Of a DNA stretch of 64,000 nt, positions 46,011 to 55,325 are shown piece by piece (the first letter of the stretch is position 1; the number at the start of each line of letters is the position of its first letter). Origin of the DNA: Spirosoma arboris (GTDB lineage Bacteria > Bacteroidota > Bacteroidia > Cytophagales > Spirosomataceae); NCBI RefSeq assembly GCF_009754945.1, contig NZ_WPIN01000005.1:620001-684000 (forward strand), in the 5' to 3' direction. The translations under genes and the position numbers were made by a program. A model generated the notes under the pieces. The model worked only from the letters and a program-made list of their open reading frames with translations, was not told the origin of the DNA and did not search any database.

Positions 46011-46817
46011 ATGTCTCCAACTACTCAATCGATCTGGGCCGACCTGACACAAATTCGCGCGCAGGCTCCGCTTGTTCATAATATTACCAACTTCGTGGTT
46101 ATGAACAACACCGCCAATGCGCTACTAGCTTTAGGCGCTTCTCCCGCGATGGTTCATGCCCCCGAAGAAGTCGAAGATTTTGTCTCGATTTCTAGTTCCC
46201 TCGTCGTGAACATCGGCACGCTCGACGATCATTTTGTAACGGGTATGACGCTGGCCATGCGCCGGGCCAAAGAATTAGGAAAGCCCATTGTTTTCGACCC
46301 GGTTGGCGTTGGCGCTACGGCTTACCGCAATCAGGTTAGTCAGGATTTGCTGACGTTAGCCACACCTACTGTGATTCGGGGAAATGCATCTGAAATTATG
46401 GCGCTGGCGGGTTTGAATGCCCAAACCAAGGGAGTCGATAGTTTATTCGGATCTGACGCAGCGCTCGATGCGGCCCGGCGGTTAAGTTCGGTTTGGGGTT
46501 GTGTCGTAGTAATAAGCGGAGCCACCGACTACATCGTTTTAGGAGATCAGGTAGCCTCAGTGGCTAATGGACATTCGCTCATGACCAAAGTTACGGGCAT
46601 GGGCTGCACGGCTACAGCGCTCACAGGTGCTTTTGCCGCTGTTAATACCAACTATTTCCAGGCCGCCACACATGCGATGGCCGTTATGGGCATCGCGGGC
46701 GAGTTAGCTGCGGAGAAAAAGCTGGCGCCCGGCAGTTTGCAGGTCAATTTTCTGGATGCTTTATACACGTTGACCGAATCGGAAATTGACGATCGACTTA
46801 AGCTGACATGGTCATGA
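46011..46817 (+). CDS. thiM: Hydroxyethylthiazole kinase
   Basis: A 268-residue kinase that phosphorylates the thiazole alcohol for salvage. The family blocks are APLVHNITNFVVMNNTANALLALGASP, VFDPVGVGAT, IRGNASEI and the C-terminal TGMGCTATALTGAF. It is the first gene of thiM-thiE-thiD-tenA under TPP riboswitch control. Absence of thiC, thiG and thiH here indicates a salvage operon. Confidence 0.96.
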   Translation: MSPTTQSIWADLTQIRAQAPLVHNITNFVVMNNTANALLALGASPAMVHAPEEVEDFVSISSSLVVNIGTLDDHFVTGMTLAMRRAKELGKPIVFDPVGVGATAYRNQVSQDLLTLATPTVIRGNASEIMALAGLNAQTKGVDSLFGSDAALDAARRLSSVWGCVVVISGATDYIVLGDQVASVANGHSLMTKVTGMGCTATALTGAFAAVNTNYFQAATHAMAVMGIAGELAAEKKLAPGSLQVNFLDALYTLTESEIDDRLKLTWS

Positions 46818-47440
46818 GTCAGTTGTATTTAGTGACCGATAGTGCCATTGCCCGGCAGGCAGGTCATACACTGGGATACGTGGTTGAAGAAGCCTGCCGG
46901 GCAGGTGTTCGATGGGTTCAACTACGGGAGAAATCGCTCTCGACCCGTGCCTTTCTGGAAATGGGAATGGCGTTAAAACGCATTACACAGGCTTATGGAG
47001 CTAAACTAATTATTAACGACCGCGTAGATATAGCTCTGGCTATTGACGCCGACGGCGTTCATGTTGGGCAGGAAGATATGCCGTATGCATTGGTTCGTTC
47101 GCTCATTGGCCCTGGCAAGATTATTGGGCTATCCATCAATAATTTGGCAGAATTGGAAGCCGCTCGTGACGGAGATATAGACTATTTCGGAATTGCTACC
47201 ATTTTCCCAACTGGCACTAAACAGGATACGTCCAGCTTGCTGGGGCTAACAGGCTTGCAGGCTATTTGTCAACAAACCAACCTGCCCACCTTTGCGATTG
47301 GCGGAATCAATACTGGTACCATTCAGAAAGTTATCCAAGTTGGAGCAACAGGCGCGGCAGTTGTTTCGGCCATTTGCGGGCACCCGTCGCCTTACGAAGC
47401 AACCCGTGAACTCATTCAGCTAATTGATCAGGCATTATGA
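46814..47440 (+). CDS. thiE: Thiamine phosphate synthase
   Basis: A 208-residue TIM barrel that joins HMP-PP and thiazole phosphate. Motifs are WVQLREKSLSTRAF, LIINDRVDIALAIDADGVHVGQEDMP and TIFPTGTKQD. The start ATG 46814 overlaps the thiM stop by four bases (ATGA); an ATG six bases earlier is possible. Confidence 0.96.
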   Translation: MSQLYLVTDSAIARQAGHTLGYVVEEACRAGVRWVQLREKSLSTRAFLEMGMALKRITQAYGAKLIINDRVDIALAIDADGVHVGQEDMPYALVRSLIGPGKIIGLSINNLAELEAARDGDIDYFGIATIFPTGTKQDTSSLLGLTGLQAICQQTNLPTFAIGGINTGTIQKVIQVGATGAAVVSAICGHPSPYEATRELIQLIDQAL

Positions 47441-48243
47441 AAAACTACACACGCGTTTTAACAATTGCCGGATCGGATAGTGGTGGTGGCGCTGGGATTC
47501 AAGCCGATCTCAAAACATTTGCCGCACTCGGTTGCTATGGTATGTCGGTGATAACGGCGCTAACTGCCCAAAATACAACGGCAGTAACGGGCATCATGCC
47601 GGTGCCGCCTGCGTTTATTGCCGAACAGATGAAGGCCGTGCTAAGCGATATTGGCACTGATGCCGTTAAGATCGGGATGCTTCATTCGCCAGAAGTCATT
47701 GTGCAGGTGGCTAAAACACTGGTCGAATTTGGGGTCACGACCATCGTACTTGACCCGGTTATGGTAGCAAAAAGTGGAGATAAACTCTTGCAGGACGAAG
47801 CCATCGACGCGCTCAAAACCTATTTATTACCCATAGCCTCTGTCATTACGCCTAACCTGCCCGAAGCCAGCGTACTCCTGAGCCGATCGGTGGAAACCTT
47901 TGCCGATATGCATCAGGCAGCCGTCGATCTGGCCAAACTGTGTTCAGGAGCAATTTTGGTAAAAGGTGGTCATTTGACTACGGCTGAAAGTACAGATTTA
48001 CTATATGTTTCCGCCAGCGAATCCCATTTATTCCCGACGGTTCGAATACAAACCGCCAATTCGCACGGAACGGGTTGTACACTTTCGTCGGCTATTGCCT
48101 GCGGATTAGCTAAAGGGTTCACGGTTTTTGAGGCCGTATCCGAGGCTAAAACGTATTTGATCGGAGCGCTTCAGGCGGGGGCCATCTACAAATTAGGTCA
48201 TGGTCATGGCCCAGTTCATCATTTTTATACGTATTGGTCCTAG
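47437..48243 (+). CDS. thiD: HMP / HMP-phosphate kinase
   Basis: A 268-residue ribokinase-fold enzyme that phosphorylates hydroxymethylpyrimidine twice. The start TIAGSDSGGGAGIQADLKTFAALG and the C-terminal NSHGTGCTLSSAIACGLAKG are characteristic. ATG overlaps the thiE stop by four bases. Confidence 0.96.
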   Translation: MKNYTRVLTIAGSDSGGGAGIQADLKTFAALGCYGMSVITALTAQNTTAVTGIMPVPPAFIAEQMKAVLSDIGTDAVKIGMLHSPEVIVQVAKTLVEFGVTTIVLDPVMVAKSGDKLLQDEAIDALKTYLLPIASVITPNLPEASVLLSRSVETFADMHQAAVDLAKLCSGAILVKGGHLTTAESTDLLYVSASESHLFPTVRIQTANSHGTGCTLSSAIACGLAKGFTVFEAVSEAKTYLIGALQAGAIYKLGHGHGPVHHFYTYWS

Positions 48244-48249
48244 AAAGCG

Positions 48250-48900
48250 ATGCAATTCACCGAGCAACTCTGGCAAGATATCAACCCCATTTATGATTCC
48301 ATTTTGGCGCATGGTTTTGTCGATGAACTGATGGCAGGCAGTCTTTCTTCTGCTACATTTCAGTATTACATTCAACAGGATGCGTTGTACCTCGCCGATT
48401 TTAGTCGCGCCCTGAATCAGTTGGCTGCGCGGGCAACAGTTCCCGATCATATGCTGCAATTCACGCAGTTTGCGCAGAACGCGATTCTGGTGGAACGGGC
48501 TTTACACGAAACCTATTTCTCGCTCTATGCCATTCAGCCAGAGACCGTTAAAATGCCTGCCTGCTTTGCTTACACAAATTATCTGCTGGCCACAACATCG
48601 CTCCAATCGGTTGCTGTAGGTGCAGCAGCCGTTTTACCGTGCTTCTGGATTTACCGGCAAGTAGGCAAGTACATTTATGAGCGAGCCGTCCAGGAAAACC
48701 CTTATCGCGCCTGGATCGACACGTATGCAGGCGACGCCTTCGACCAGTCGGTTAGCCAGATGCTCAAACTAACCGACCACTTTGCGGAATTAGCCAGCCC
48801 ATCCGAACGCATACAAATGCAGGAAGCCTTTCGACTATCGAGCCGACTGGAATGGTATTTCTGGAACGATGCGTATACGCAAACGCGCTGGTTGGTGTAA
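48250..48900 (+). CDS. tenA: Thiaminase II / aminopyrimidine aminohydrolase
   Basis: A 216-residue helical protein. Expected active-site residues are D44 (IQQD), C131 (VLPCFWIY) and E201 (SRLEWYFWNDAY). TenA recovers HMP from degraded thiamine. It starts six bases after thiD, completing the salvage operon. Confidence 0.94.
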   Translation: MQFTEQLWQDINPIYDSILAHGFVDELMAGSLSSATFQYYIQQDALYLADFSRALNQLAARATVPDHMLQFTQFAQNAILVERALHETYFSLYAIQPETVKMPACFAYTNYLLATTSLQSVAVGAAAVLPCFWIYRQVGKYIYERAVQENPYRAWIDTYAGDAFDQSVSQMLKLTDHFAELASPSERIQMQEAFRLSSRLEWYFWNDAYTQTRWLV

Positions 48901-48911
48901 ATTTGTCATAA

Positions 48912-48954
48912 GAGGAATCTCAAAATCCCTTATAAGTCAAGCTTGAGATTCCTC
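48912..48954 (+). terminator. Terminator of the thiamine operon
   Basis: A 12-bp stem (GAGGAATCTCAA with TTGAGATTCCTC) has a 19-base loop. It lies 11 bases after the tenA stop and also faces the convergent oxidoreductase gene. Confidence 0.75.
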
Positions 48955-48980
48955 CTATGATAATAAAACTGGAATCAGTT

Positions 48981-50390
48981 TTATTGTACCAATTTCATAT
49001 TGACAGGGTCCCAGTGCACGATATTTTTGCTCAAAAAACTTGCGTTACAAGCCAGAGCAGGTGCAGCTGCCCGAAAGCCGAACTCAGCATTCTCAACAAC
49101 GGGTTTACCCGTCCTGATCGAATCAAAGAAATTAGTAAAGTGGTCTAAATGGTCATCATAGCCTGTAGGGGCTTTAAACACAATATCCTCTTTGGTAGGT
49201 CTTTTTCGTTGATCGGCCGTCCATTTAGCATCATAGTCTTTCTGCATGTCATCCTGCATAGCTTTTGAGAACGTGAACAGGGAGTCATAACCACCAAAGC
49301 CGGGAGCTTCGGGCATGAGACTATGTTTGACCGTAATGTTATTGCCAATCACATCAATGATCCCTTCAGAACCAACCAGCCGGATAACCTCCTGACCGCC
49401 CGTACCACTGATAAAATTCACCTGTAAGGTCAACTGAAAGGCAGCGTGTTCCGGGCTGTCGGGATATTGCATTACGCCCGACATCACATCAGGCAGATTA
49501 CGCCCATCTTTCCAATAGCTGAACTGCCCGGTACTGTAAATGCTTTTAGGGCCTTTTGAGTTGGTGATAAAATGCGTGCCACTCAGCAAGTGGATAAATA
49601 AGTCGCCTGCTACACCTGTACCGACTTCTTTAAAGGCCCGCCACCAGAAAAACTTTTTGGCATCAAAAGGCATTTTTGGTGTAGCCGTGACGGCAACAAA
49701 CCGTTCCCAGTCGGTTGTCATGGCATCGGCATCTTTTGGAATCGTGTATTCCCAGGCACCTATCGAACTTTGCCGGTCATACACGGCATTCACCATATTG
49801 AGTTTACCAATTTCACCAGCCGCCAATAACTCTTTTGCTTTGGCATACCCGATGCTACTGACCCGTTGGCTACCCACCTGTAACACCTTACCCGCCTTTT
49901 TAGCGGCTGCTATCACCGGATAGCCCTGACTAATCTTATAAACCATCGGCTTTTCACAATACACATGCTTGCCTTTTGCCAACGCTTCCAGGGTGATGCG
50001 GGAATGCCAGACATCATGCGTGGCAATAATCACCGCGTCAATGTCTTTTCGGTTTAAGAGTTCTTTATAGTTTCGGGTGGTGTATAATTCATTGCCAAAT
50101 TTTTCTTTGGCGTTTTCAAGGCGGCCTGTGTATAAATCGCAAATGCCAGCCAATTCAACACCTGGCACTTTGAGCGCCGTATTCAGGTCAAAATGGCCTT
50201 GAACCCCATACCCAATTACCCCTAATCGGATGGTATCATTGGCCGAAACCGGTCTTTCATAATGCAGGATGCGTTCTTCTGCTTTTTCCTGGGCGGCCAG
50301 TGACGACAAAGGCGAGGACGCTGCTACCAGACTGGTAGCACCAATCTGTTGTAAAAAATGCCTTCTGGAAGTTGAATTGCCTTTTTTCAT
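48981..50390 (-). CDS. Gfo/Idh/MocA family oxidoreductase, Tat-exported
   Basis: A 469-residue protein. The N-terminus MKKGNSTSRRHFLQQIGATSLVAASS is a Tat signal. The Rossmann domain starts LGVIGYGVQGHF and has HVYCEKPM, where the lysine is catalytic, followed by the C-terminal substrate domain. It probably oxidises a sugar or sugar derivative with a bound NAD(P). It lies 25 bases after the TolB-like gene in one unit. Confidence 0.88.
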   Translation of the reverse strand: MKKGNSTSRRHFLQQIGATSLVAASSPLSSLAAQEKAEERILHYERPVSANDTIRLGVIGYGVQGHFDLNTALKVPGVELAGICDLYTGRLENAKEKFGNELYTTRNYKELLNRKDIDAVIIATHDVWHSRITLEALAKGKHVYCEKPMVYKISQGYPVIAAAKKAGKVLQVGSQRVSSIGYAKAKELLAAGEIGKLNMVNAVYDRQSSIGAWEYTIPKDADAMTTDWERFVAVTATPKMPFDAKKFFWWRAFKEVGTGVAGDLFIHLLSGTHFITNSKGPKSIYSTGQFSYWKDGRNLPDVMSGVMQYPDSPEHAAFQLTLQVNFISGTGGQEVIRLVGSEGIIDVIGNNITVKHSLMPEAPGFGGYDSLFTFSKAMQDDMQKDYDAKWTADQRKRPTKEDIVFKAPTGYDDHLDHFTNFFDSIRTGKPVVENAEFGFRAAAPALACNASFLSKNIVHWDPVNMKLVQ

Positions 50391-50415
50391 GAGAAATTCA
50401 GAGTAGGGTTGACGG

Positions 50416-51372
50416 TTATTTAACTAAGTAGCTGACAAAGGCGATTTTTTGGCTGTTGGGACTCCAGGAAGGTACATTGATCGTGCCTTGACCGCCATAA
50501 AAGACAGGGGTAATGTCTTTGACAGCTTTCGTTTTAGTGTTCATCAAGCGCAATTTGACGTTTTTGCCAAACAGGTGGGCCTGCTTTTCGTCGGATGTAT
50601 AGGCAATATAAACAATCCAGTTATTATCGGGCGAAGGGTGAGCAAACCAGTTCGAATTTTCATCAAAAGTTAATTGTTCAGGCTTTGACCCATCGGCCAG
50701 CATCCGCCAGATTTGCATATGCCCGGTGCGGTATGAGTTAAAATAAATGTATTTCCCGTCGGGTGAATAATCGGGGCCATCGTCCAATCCCTCGGTGCTG
50801 GTCAACCGTTTTTCTGTGCCCCCATCGACTCCAATGGTATAAATATCAAAATTACCATTGCGTTCCGCACAATAAGCTACTGTCTTACTATCCGGGGTCC
50901 AGCCATGCCAGAACGAAGGCACTTCAGGGGTGATTCGTTTAGGCTCTCCACCCCCAATTGGAAGTATATAAAGCGCCGATTTATATGGTTTTGTCGACGG
51001 GTCGTTTCGGTCATTGTGGCTGACGACCAACCATTTTTTGTCGGGCGAAATCCCGTGGTCATTATTGCATTGTGTGACAGAACCCGTATTAAGTTCGGCT
51101 ACTTTTTTAGACGCCAGATTCAGGGTATAAATTTTACCCTTACTGTTGAGAACCAGGTAATTGTCGGGGTGCCAGTTCGGGGCTTCAAAATGGGCCTTGA
51201 TAGCAAGAACGGTATCTATCTTTCCAGTTCTGATATCAAGCGTATGGATATAGCTTGTTGTATCTTTTTTGCTTTGTGCCACTGAACACAACGAGTAGAG
51301 GATACAAAAGGCGGTTATGGCAAGCCATCTGAAACCAGGCATTGACGCCTGGGATTGAAGCGATTTTTTCAT
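50416..51372 (-). CDS. TolB-like PD40 beta-propeller secreted protein
   Basis: A 318-residue protein with an N-terminal hydrophobic signal (WLAITAFCILYSLCSVAQ). PD40 units recur with the SPDGKYIYFNSYRTG type (ISPDKKWLVVSH, WTPDSKTVAYCAERNGN, PSPDNNWIVYIAY, WSPNSQKIAFVSY). It is a binding propeller of unknown ligand and first gene of a pair with the oxidoreductase. Confidence 0.83.
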   Translation of the reverse strand: MKKSLQSQASMPGFRWLAITAFCILYSLCSVAQSKKDTTSYIHTLDIRTGKIDTVLAIKAHFEAPNWHPDNYLVLNSKGKIYTLNLASKKVAELNTGSVTQCNNDHGISPDKKWLVVSHNDRNDPSTKPYKSALYILPIGGGEPKRITPEVPSFWHGWTPDSKTVAYCAERNGNFDIYTIGVDGGTEKRLTSTEGLDDGPDYSPDGKYIYFNSYRTGHMQIWRMLADGSKPEQLTFDENSNWFAHPSPDNNWIVYIAYTSDEKQAHLFGKNVKLRLMNTKTKAVKDITPVFYGGQGTINVPSWSPNSQKIAFVSYLVK

Positions 51373-51522
51373 AAAATATGGTTTTGGTAAGGGGATAAAA
51401 AATTGACAAGAGCAAAAGTAATCAGATTATTATTATATTATAAAAAAAATAAAATAGATTTCATTTTTACCATTTCATGTAAAAATAGTAATATTTCCCA
51501 GGAAGACTAATGAGGACAATAT

Positions 51523-51540
51523 ACCCTACTTTTGCAGGGT
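51523..51540 (+). promoter_or_regulatory. Promoter with flanking inverted repeat, NUDIX regulator gene
   Basis: The -7-like TACTTTTG (51527-51534) is bracketed by ACCCT and AGGGT. A second structure, AACCGCG...CGCGGTT, lies at 51571-51606 in the presumed leader. Either may be an operator; the rest of 51373-51627 is A+T-rich. Confidence 0.35.
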
Positions 51541-51627
51541 GATTGGCAAAGATCATGCTCCTAGCAATCGAACCGCGTAAAACACCCCGACCGTGTCTGC
51601 GCGGTTAGACTCGTAAGTACAAGAAAG

Positions 51628-52353
51628 ATGAAGAAATTAGGCGATGACGATTATATATCACACCTTTCGATTGACTGTGTGATCTTTGGCTATCAGGATA
51701 AAGAATTGAAAGTGCTGATTTCTAAATTCAAATTTGGGAAAGGCAGTTGGTCTTTACCGGGTGGGTATATCCTAAAAACGGAGGGGATTGATAAAGCTGC
51801 CAGCAGAATATTAAAGGAAAGAACGGGCTTAGAAAGTATCTATCTGGAGCAATTCCGCGTATTTGGCGACGAGAATCGAATCGCTACCAGTCGATACAAG
51901 GAAGTTGTGAAGTCGGAGTTAAATAAATTTGATGAGCATCGATTTACTCCTGAAGTAACCGACTGGATGACAAGTCGGTTTGTTTGTATTGGATACTATG
52001 CCCTGGTTGATATCAATAAAGTTAATCCACAAGCAGGCGAGTTTGATGAGTATCTCGAATGGCGAAGTATCAAAGACATTCCCGAAATGATTCATGATCA
52101 TAGCGAGATTTTAACGTTTGCTCTCGAAGCCCTTCGCCAAAATCTTGACCAAAAACTAATTGGTTTCAATCTTCTGCCCGAAACGTTCACAATGCGGGAA
52201 GTTCAGGAGCTATACGAAGCCGTTTATAATAGGCCGTTCGTCATCACCAATTTTCAGAAGAAAATACTGGATTTGAATGTGCTGGAGCGTCTTGAGAAGA
52301 AATATACGGGAGCAGCTAACAAAGCACCGTATCTGTACAGATTTAGAAAGTAG
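51628..52353 (+). CDS. NUDIX-domain transcriptional regulator (NrtR/AraR-like)
   Basis: A 241-residue protein. The N-terminal NUDIX domain has a degenerate box: G46-x5-E52-x7-R60 is present, but the following REUxEE is RILKER, losing two catalytic glutamates. The C-terminus (about 165-241; TFTMREVQELYEAVYNRPF..FQKKIL) is a winged helix. This is the layout of sugar-responsive regulators such as Bacteroides AraR. Neighbouring GH5, sulfatase, oxidoreductase and TolB genes suggest a local sugar regulon. Confidence 0.85.
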   Translation: MKKLGDDDYISHLSIDCVIFGYQDKELKVLISKFKFGKGSWSLPGGYILKTEGIDKAASRILKERTGLESIYLEQFRVFGDENRIATSRYKEVVKSELNKFDEHRFTPEVTDWMTSRFVCIGYYALVDINKVNPQAGEFDEYLEWRSIKDIPEMIHDHSEILTFALEALRQNLDQKLIGFNLLPETFTMREVQELYEAVYNRPFVITNFQKKILDLNVLERLEKKYTGAANKAPYLYRFRK

Positions 52354-52447
52354 GGCATTTTTGTTGCCAATAATCAGAATGTATCAGAAGGGCAAAAAAC
52401 TTACCTTGCACCGTATTAACCCTTTCCTAAACCCCGAATTAATGTTC

Positions 52448-53506
52448 ATGAAACAAGTATTGACCGTATTCGTATGCCTCTTACTTTCTGTATCAGGGTT
52501 ACAAGCACAAACGAAATGGACGACAGAAAAAGCGAACGACTGGTATAAGAAGCAAGGTTGGGTGCGTGGTTCTAATTTTCAGCCAAGTACGGCCATCAAT
52601 CAGCTCGAAATGTTCCAGGCCGCAACATTCGATCCGCAAACTATTGACAAGGAGTTAGGCTGGGCCGAAGGATTAGGCTTGAATGCAATGCGGGTTTATC
52701 TCCATCATATGGCCTGGACGACCGATAAGGCTGGGTTCAAAAATCGGCTTGGGCAATATCTCCAGATTGCGAATAAGCATGGTATTAAAACGATACTCGT
52801 GTTTTTTGATGATTGCTGGAACGACGAATACCATCCCGGCAAGCAGCCTGCCCCAAAAATCGGCATTCATAACAGTGGCTGGGTGCGCGATCCCGGCACC
52901 ATGATCCTGAATCATCCCGATAGCCTGAAGGTGCTGGAAAGTTACGTGAAGGATGTGATGACAACCTTTAAAAACGACGATCGAATATTGCTCTGGGATC
53001 TCTACAACGAACCGGGTAACAGTGGCTACCTCAGCAAAAGTTTACCGCTGCTAAAATCAGTATTTGGCTGGGCTCGTACCGTTAATGCCTCTCAACCGAT
53101 CAGCGCTGGCGTATGGAATTGGGACAAAGAGTTTACCGAGCTAAATACGTTTCAGGAAGAAAACTCGGACGTGATTACCTATCACAACTACGCATACATC
53201 GATAATCACCAAATGCGGATCAATGAGCTGCGGAAGTACAATCGACCGCTGATCTGCACAGAGTATATGGCTCGTAAAAACGGCAGCCTGTTTCAAACCA
53301 TTATGCCCATGCTGAAACGGGAAAACATTGGGGCTATCAACTGGGGATTTGTCTCCGGCAAAACCAATACCATTTATGCGTGGGGATCACCCATGCCCGA
53401 CGGAAAAGAGCCCGAATTATGGTTTCACGACATCTTCCGGCAAGACGGGACGCCCTTTAGCAAAGATGAGGTTAGGGAGATAAAAGCACTAACGGGCAAA
53501 AAGTAA
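52448..53506 (+). CDS. GH5-like cellulase-fold glycoside hydrolase, secreted
   Basis: A 352-residue protein with signal peptide MKQVLTVFVCLLLSVSGLQAQ. The acid/base glutamate E188 lies in LWDLYNEPG and the nucleophile E272 in LICTEYMAR, as in GH5 and relatives. The substrate could be mannan or glucan. The open frame continues back into the regulator gene, but only ATG 52448 (or 52442) yields the signal peptide. Confidence 0.85.
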   Translation: MKQVLTVFVCLLLSVSGLQAQTKWTTEKANDWYKKQGWVRGSNFQPSTAINQLEMFQAATFDPQTIDKELGWAEGLGLNAMRVYLHHMAWTTDKAGFKNRLGQYLQIANKHGIKTILVFFDDCWNDEYHPGKQPAPKIGIHNSGWVRDPGTMILNHPDSLKVLESYVKDVMTTFKNDDRILLWDLYNEPGNSGYLSKSLPLLKSVFGWARTVNASQPISAGVWNWDKEFTELNTFQEENSDVITYHNYAYIDNHQMRINELRKYNRPLICTEYMARKNGSLFQTIMPMLKRENIGAINWGFVSGKTNTIYAWGSPMPDGKEPELWFHDIFRQDGTPFSKDEVREIKALTGKK

Positions 53507-53507
53507 G

Positions 53508-55223
53508 ATGAAGAAGGGGTCATTCATTGTGTCATTTTCGGTAATAGCCATAGCAGCCATTCTGTTATTGAGCGGATTTGAGAAGAAACAGGCCGACTCA
53601 CTATCGCCTAATGCAACTCGTAAGCCTAACATTATAGTGATTATGGCTGATGATATGGGCTTCTCAGATCTGGGCTGCTATGGGGGCGAAATTCACACAC
53701 CCAATATTGATTTTCTAGCCAATAACGGCATTCGCTATACGCAGTTTTACAATACCTCGCGCTGCTGCCCCACCCGCGCGGCTTTGCTAACCGGTCTATA
53801 TAATCAGCAGGCAGGTATTGGCAAAATGACTGATGCCGAAGACGAACCCGGCTACCGAGGGCACTTGACCGAAAACACAGTTACGCTAGCAGAAGTACTG
53901 AAATCATCAGGCTATCAGACGGCCATGACGGGCAAGTGGCACGTATCGAATACTAATGTTCAGAAAAACCCACAGGACCAACTGGACTGGCTGAATCATA
54001 AGAAAGAATATGGCGATTTCGCTCCCCTCGATCAGTACCCAACCAATCGTGGTTTTGATAAGTACTTTGGTAATATCTGGGGAGTAGTCGATTTCTTCGA
54101 CCCGTTTAGCCTTGTAAGCGGTATCAAACCCGTTAAGAATGTGCCGAAGAATTATTACCATACAGACGCCATCAGCGATACGACCGTAGCGTATATCAAG
54201 TCCTTCGCCAAGGGGTCGTCGCCGTTCTTTATTTATGTGGCCGAAACAGCTCCACACTGGCCCCTGATGGCACTGCCCGAAGACATTGCCAAATACAAGG
54301 ATACGTACAAGTCGGGTTGGGAAGCCATACGGAAAGCCCGGTATCAGAAAATGAGTAAGATTGGCCTGATTGATCCCACAAATACCAAACTCTCTGAACG
54401 CTGGGAGGCTAATCTAAGCTGGGAAGACAACCCGGACAAAGAATGGGATGCTCGCGCGATGGCCGTTCATGCCGCTATGATCGATCGAATGGATCAGGGT
54501 ATTGGGCGTATGATCAAGGCGTTGCGCGAAACTGGACAACTCGACAATACGCTGATTTTGTTTTTGTCAGACAACGGAGCGAGCCCAGAAAACTGTGCCG
54601 CTTACGGACCAGGCTTCGACCGTCCTAACGAAACTCGGGATGGTCGCCCAATTGTATATGACCTGAAGAAACAGATTATGCCCGGTGCACAAACATCCTA
54701 TGCCTCTATCGGCCAGCGCTGGGCAAATGTAGCCAACACGCCCTATCAGTTCTGGAAAGCTGAATCTTATGAAGGGGGCGTTCACACCCCGCTGGTGGCT
54801 TTCTGGCCAAAAGGGATTACAGCCAAAAAAGGGAGTTACAGCGCTCAGGTAGGCCATGTCATGGATTTCATGAGCACGTTTGTCGAACTGGCAGGCGCTA
54901 CTTATCCAAAGGAATTTAAAGGTCACGCAATTACACCAACAAGCGGAATCAGTCTCGCGCCCTCTTTTCAAGGGAAAGCCACACTGAGTCACGAATCGTT
55001 GTTTAACGAGCATTTTGGCGCTCGATACGCCCGATCAGGTAACTGGAAACTAGTTTCATCAAGTCTAGACAGCACCTGGCATCTGTTCAATCTGGCCACT
55101 GACAAATCCGAGACGCAGGACGTAGCCGCTCAATACCCTGACAAAGTTCGCCAGTTAGAAAATCAGTGGCACCAATGGGCTAACTCGCACCAAGTGTTTC
55201 CGAAGCCCAGCAAGAAAAAATAA
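53508..55223 (+). CDS. Arylsulfatase family enzyme
   Basis: A 571-residue secreted sulfatase with an N-terminal hydrophobic signal. The calcium ligands are in IMADDMG (D48, D49). The formylglycine motif is C86-C-P-T-R90, so C86 is the modified residue, matured by an FGE-type enzyme. The start ATG is one base after the GH5 stop, so the two genes are one unit, which suggests a sulphated polysaccharide. Confidence 0.92.
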   Translation: MKKGSFIVSFSVIAIAAILLLSGFEKKQADSLSPNATRKPNIIVIMADDMGFSDLGCYGGEIHTPNIDFLANNGIRYTQFYNTSRCCPTRAALLTGLYNQQAGIGKMTDAEDEPGYRGHLTENTVTLAEVLKSSGYQTAMTGKWHVSNTNVQKNPQDQLDWLNHKKEYGDFAPLDQYPTNRGFDKYFGNIWGVVDFFDPFSLVSGIKPVKNVPKNYYHTDAISDTTVAYIKSFAKGSSPFFIYVAETAPHWPLMALPEDIAKYKDTYKSGWEAIRKARYQKMSKIGLIDPTNTKLSERWEANLSWEDNPDKEWDARAMAVHAAMIDRMDQGIGRMIKALRETGQLDNTLILFLSDNGASPENCAAYGPGFDRPNETRDGRPIVYDLKKQIMPGAQTSYASIGQRWANVANTPYQFWKAESYEGGVHTPLVAFWPKGITAKKGSYSAQVGHVMDFMSTFVELAGATYPKEFKGHAITPTSGISLAPSFQGKATLSHESLFNEHFGARYARSGNWKLVSSSLDSTWHLFNLATDKSETQDVAAQYPDKVRQLENQWHQWANSHQVFPKPSKKK

Positions 55224-55325
55224 GTAGGCTCAAGAATGCTTCGCCACAGAAAGATTGGCGACCTATTGCCCTAGAGTTAGGCTATTCGTAGAAACTAGTT
55301 AGATCTATAGAAAACAGCGCCCAAT

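Noticed and set aside
52277..52447. Longer start of the GH5 gene overlapping the regulator gene
   Set aside because: It would place the signal peptide in the middle of the protein.
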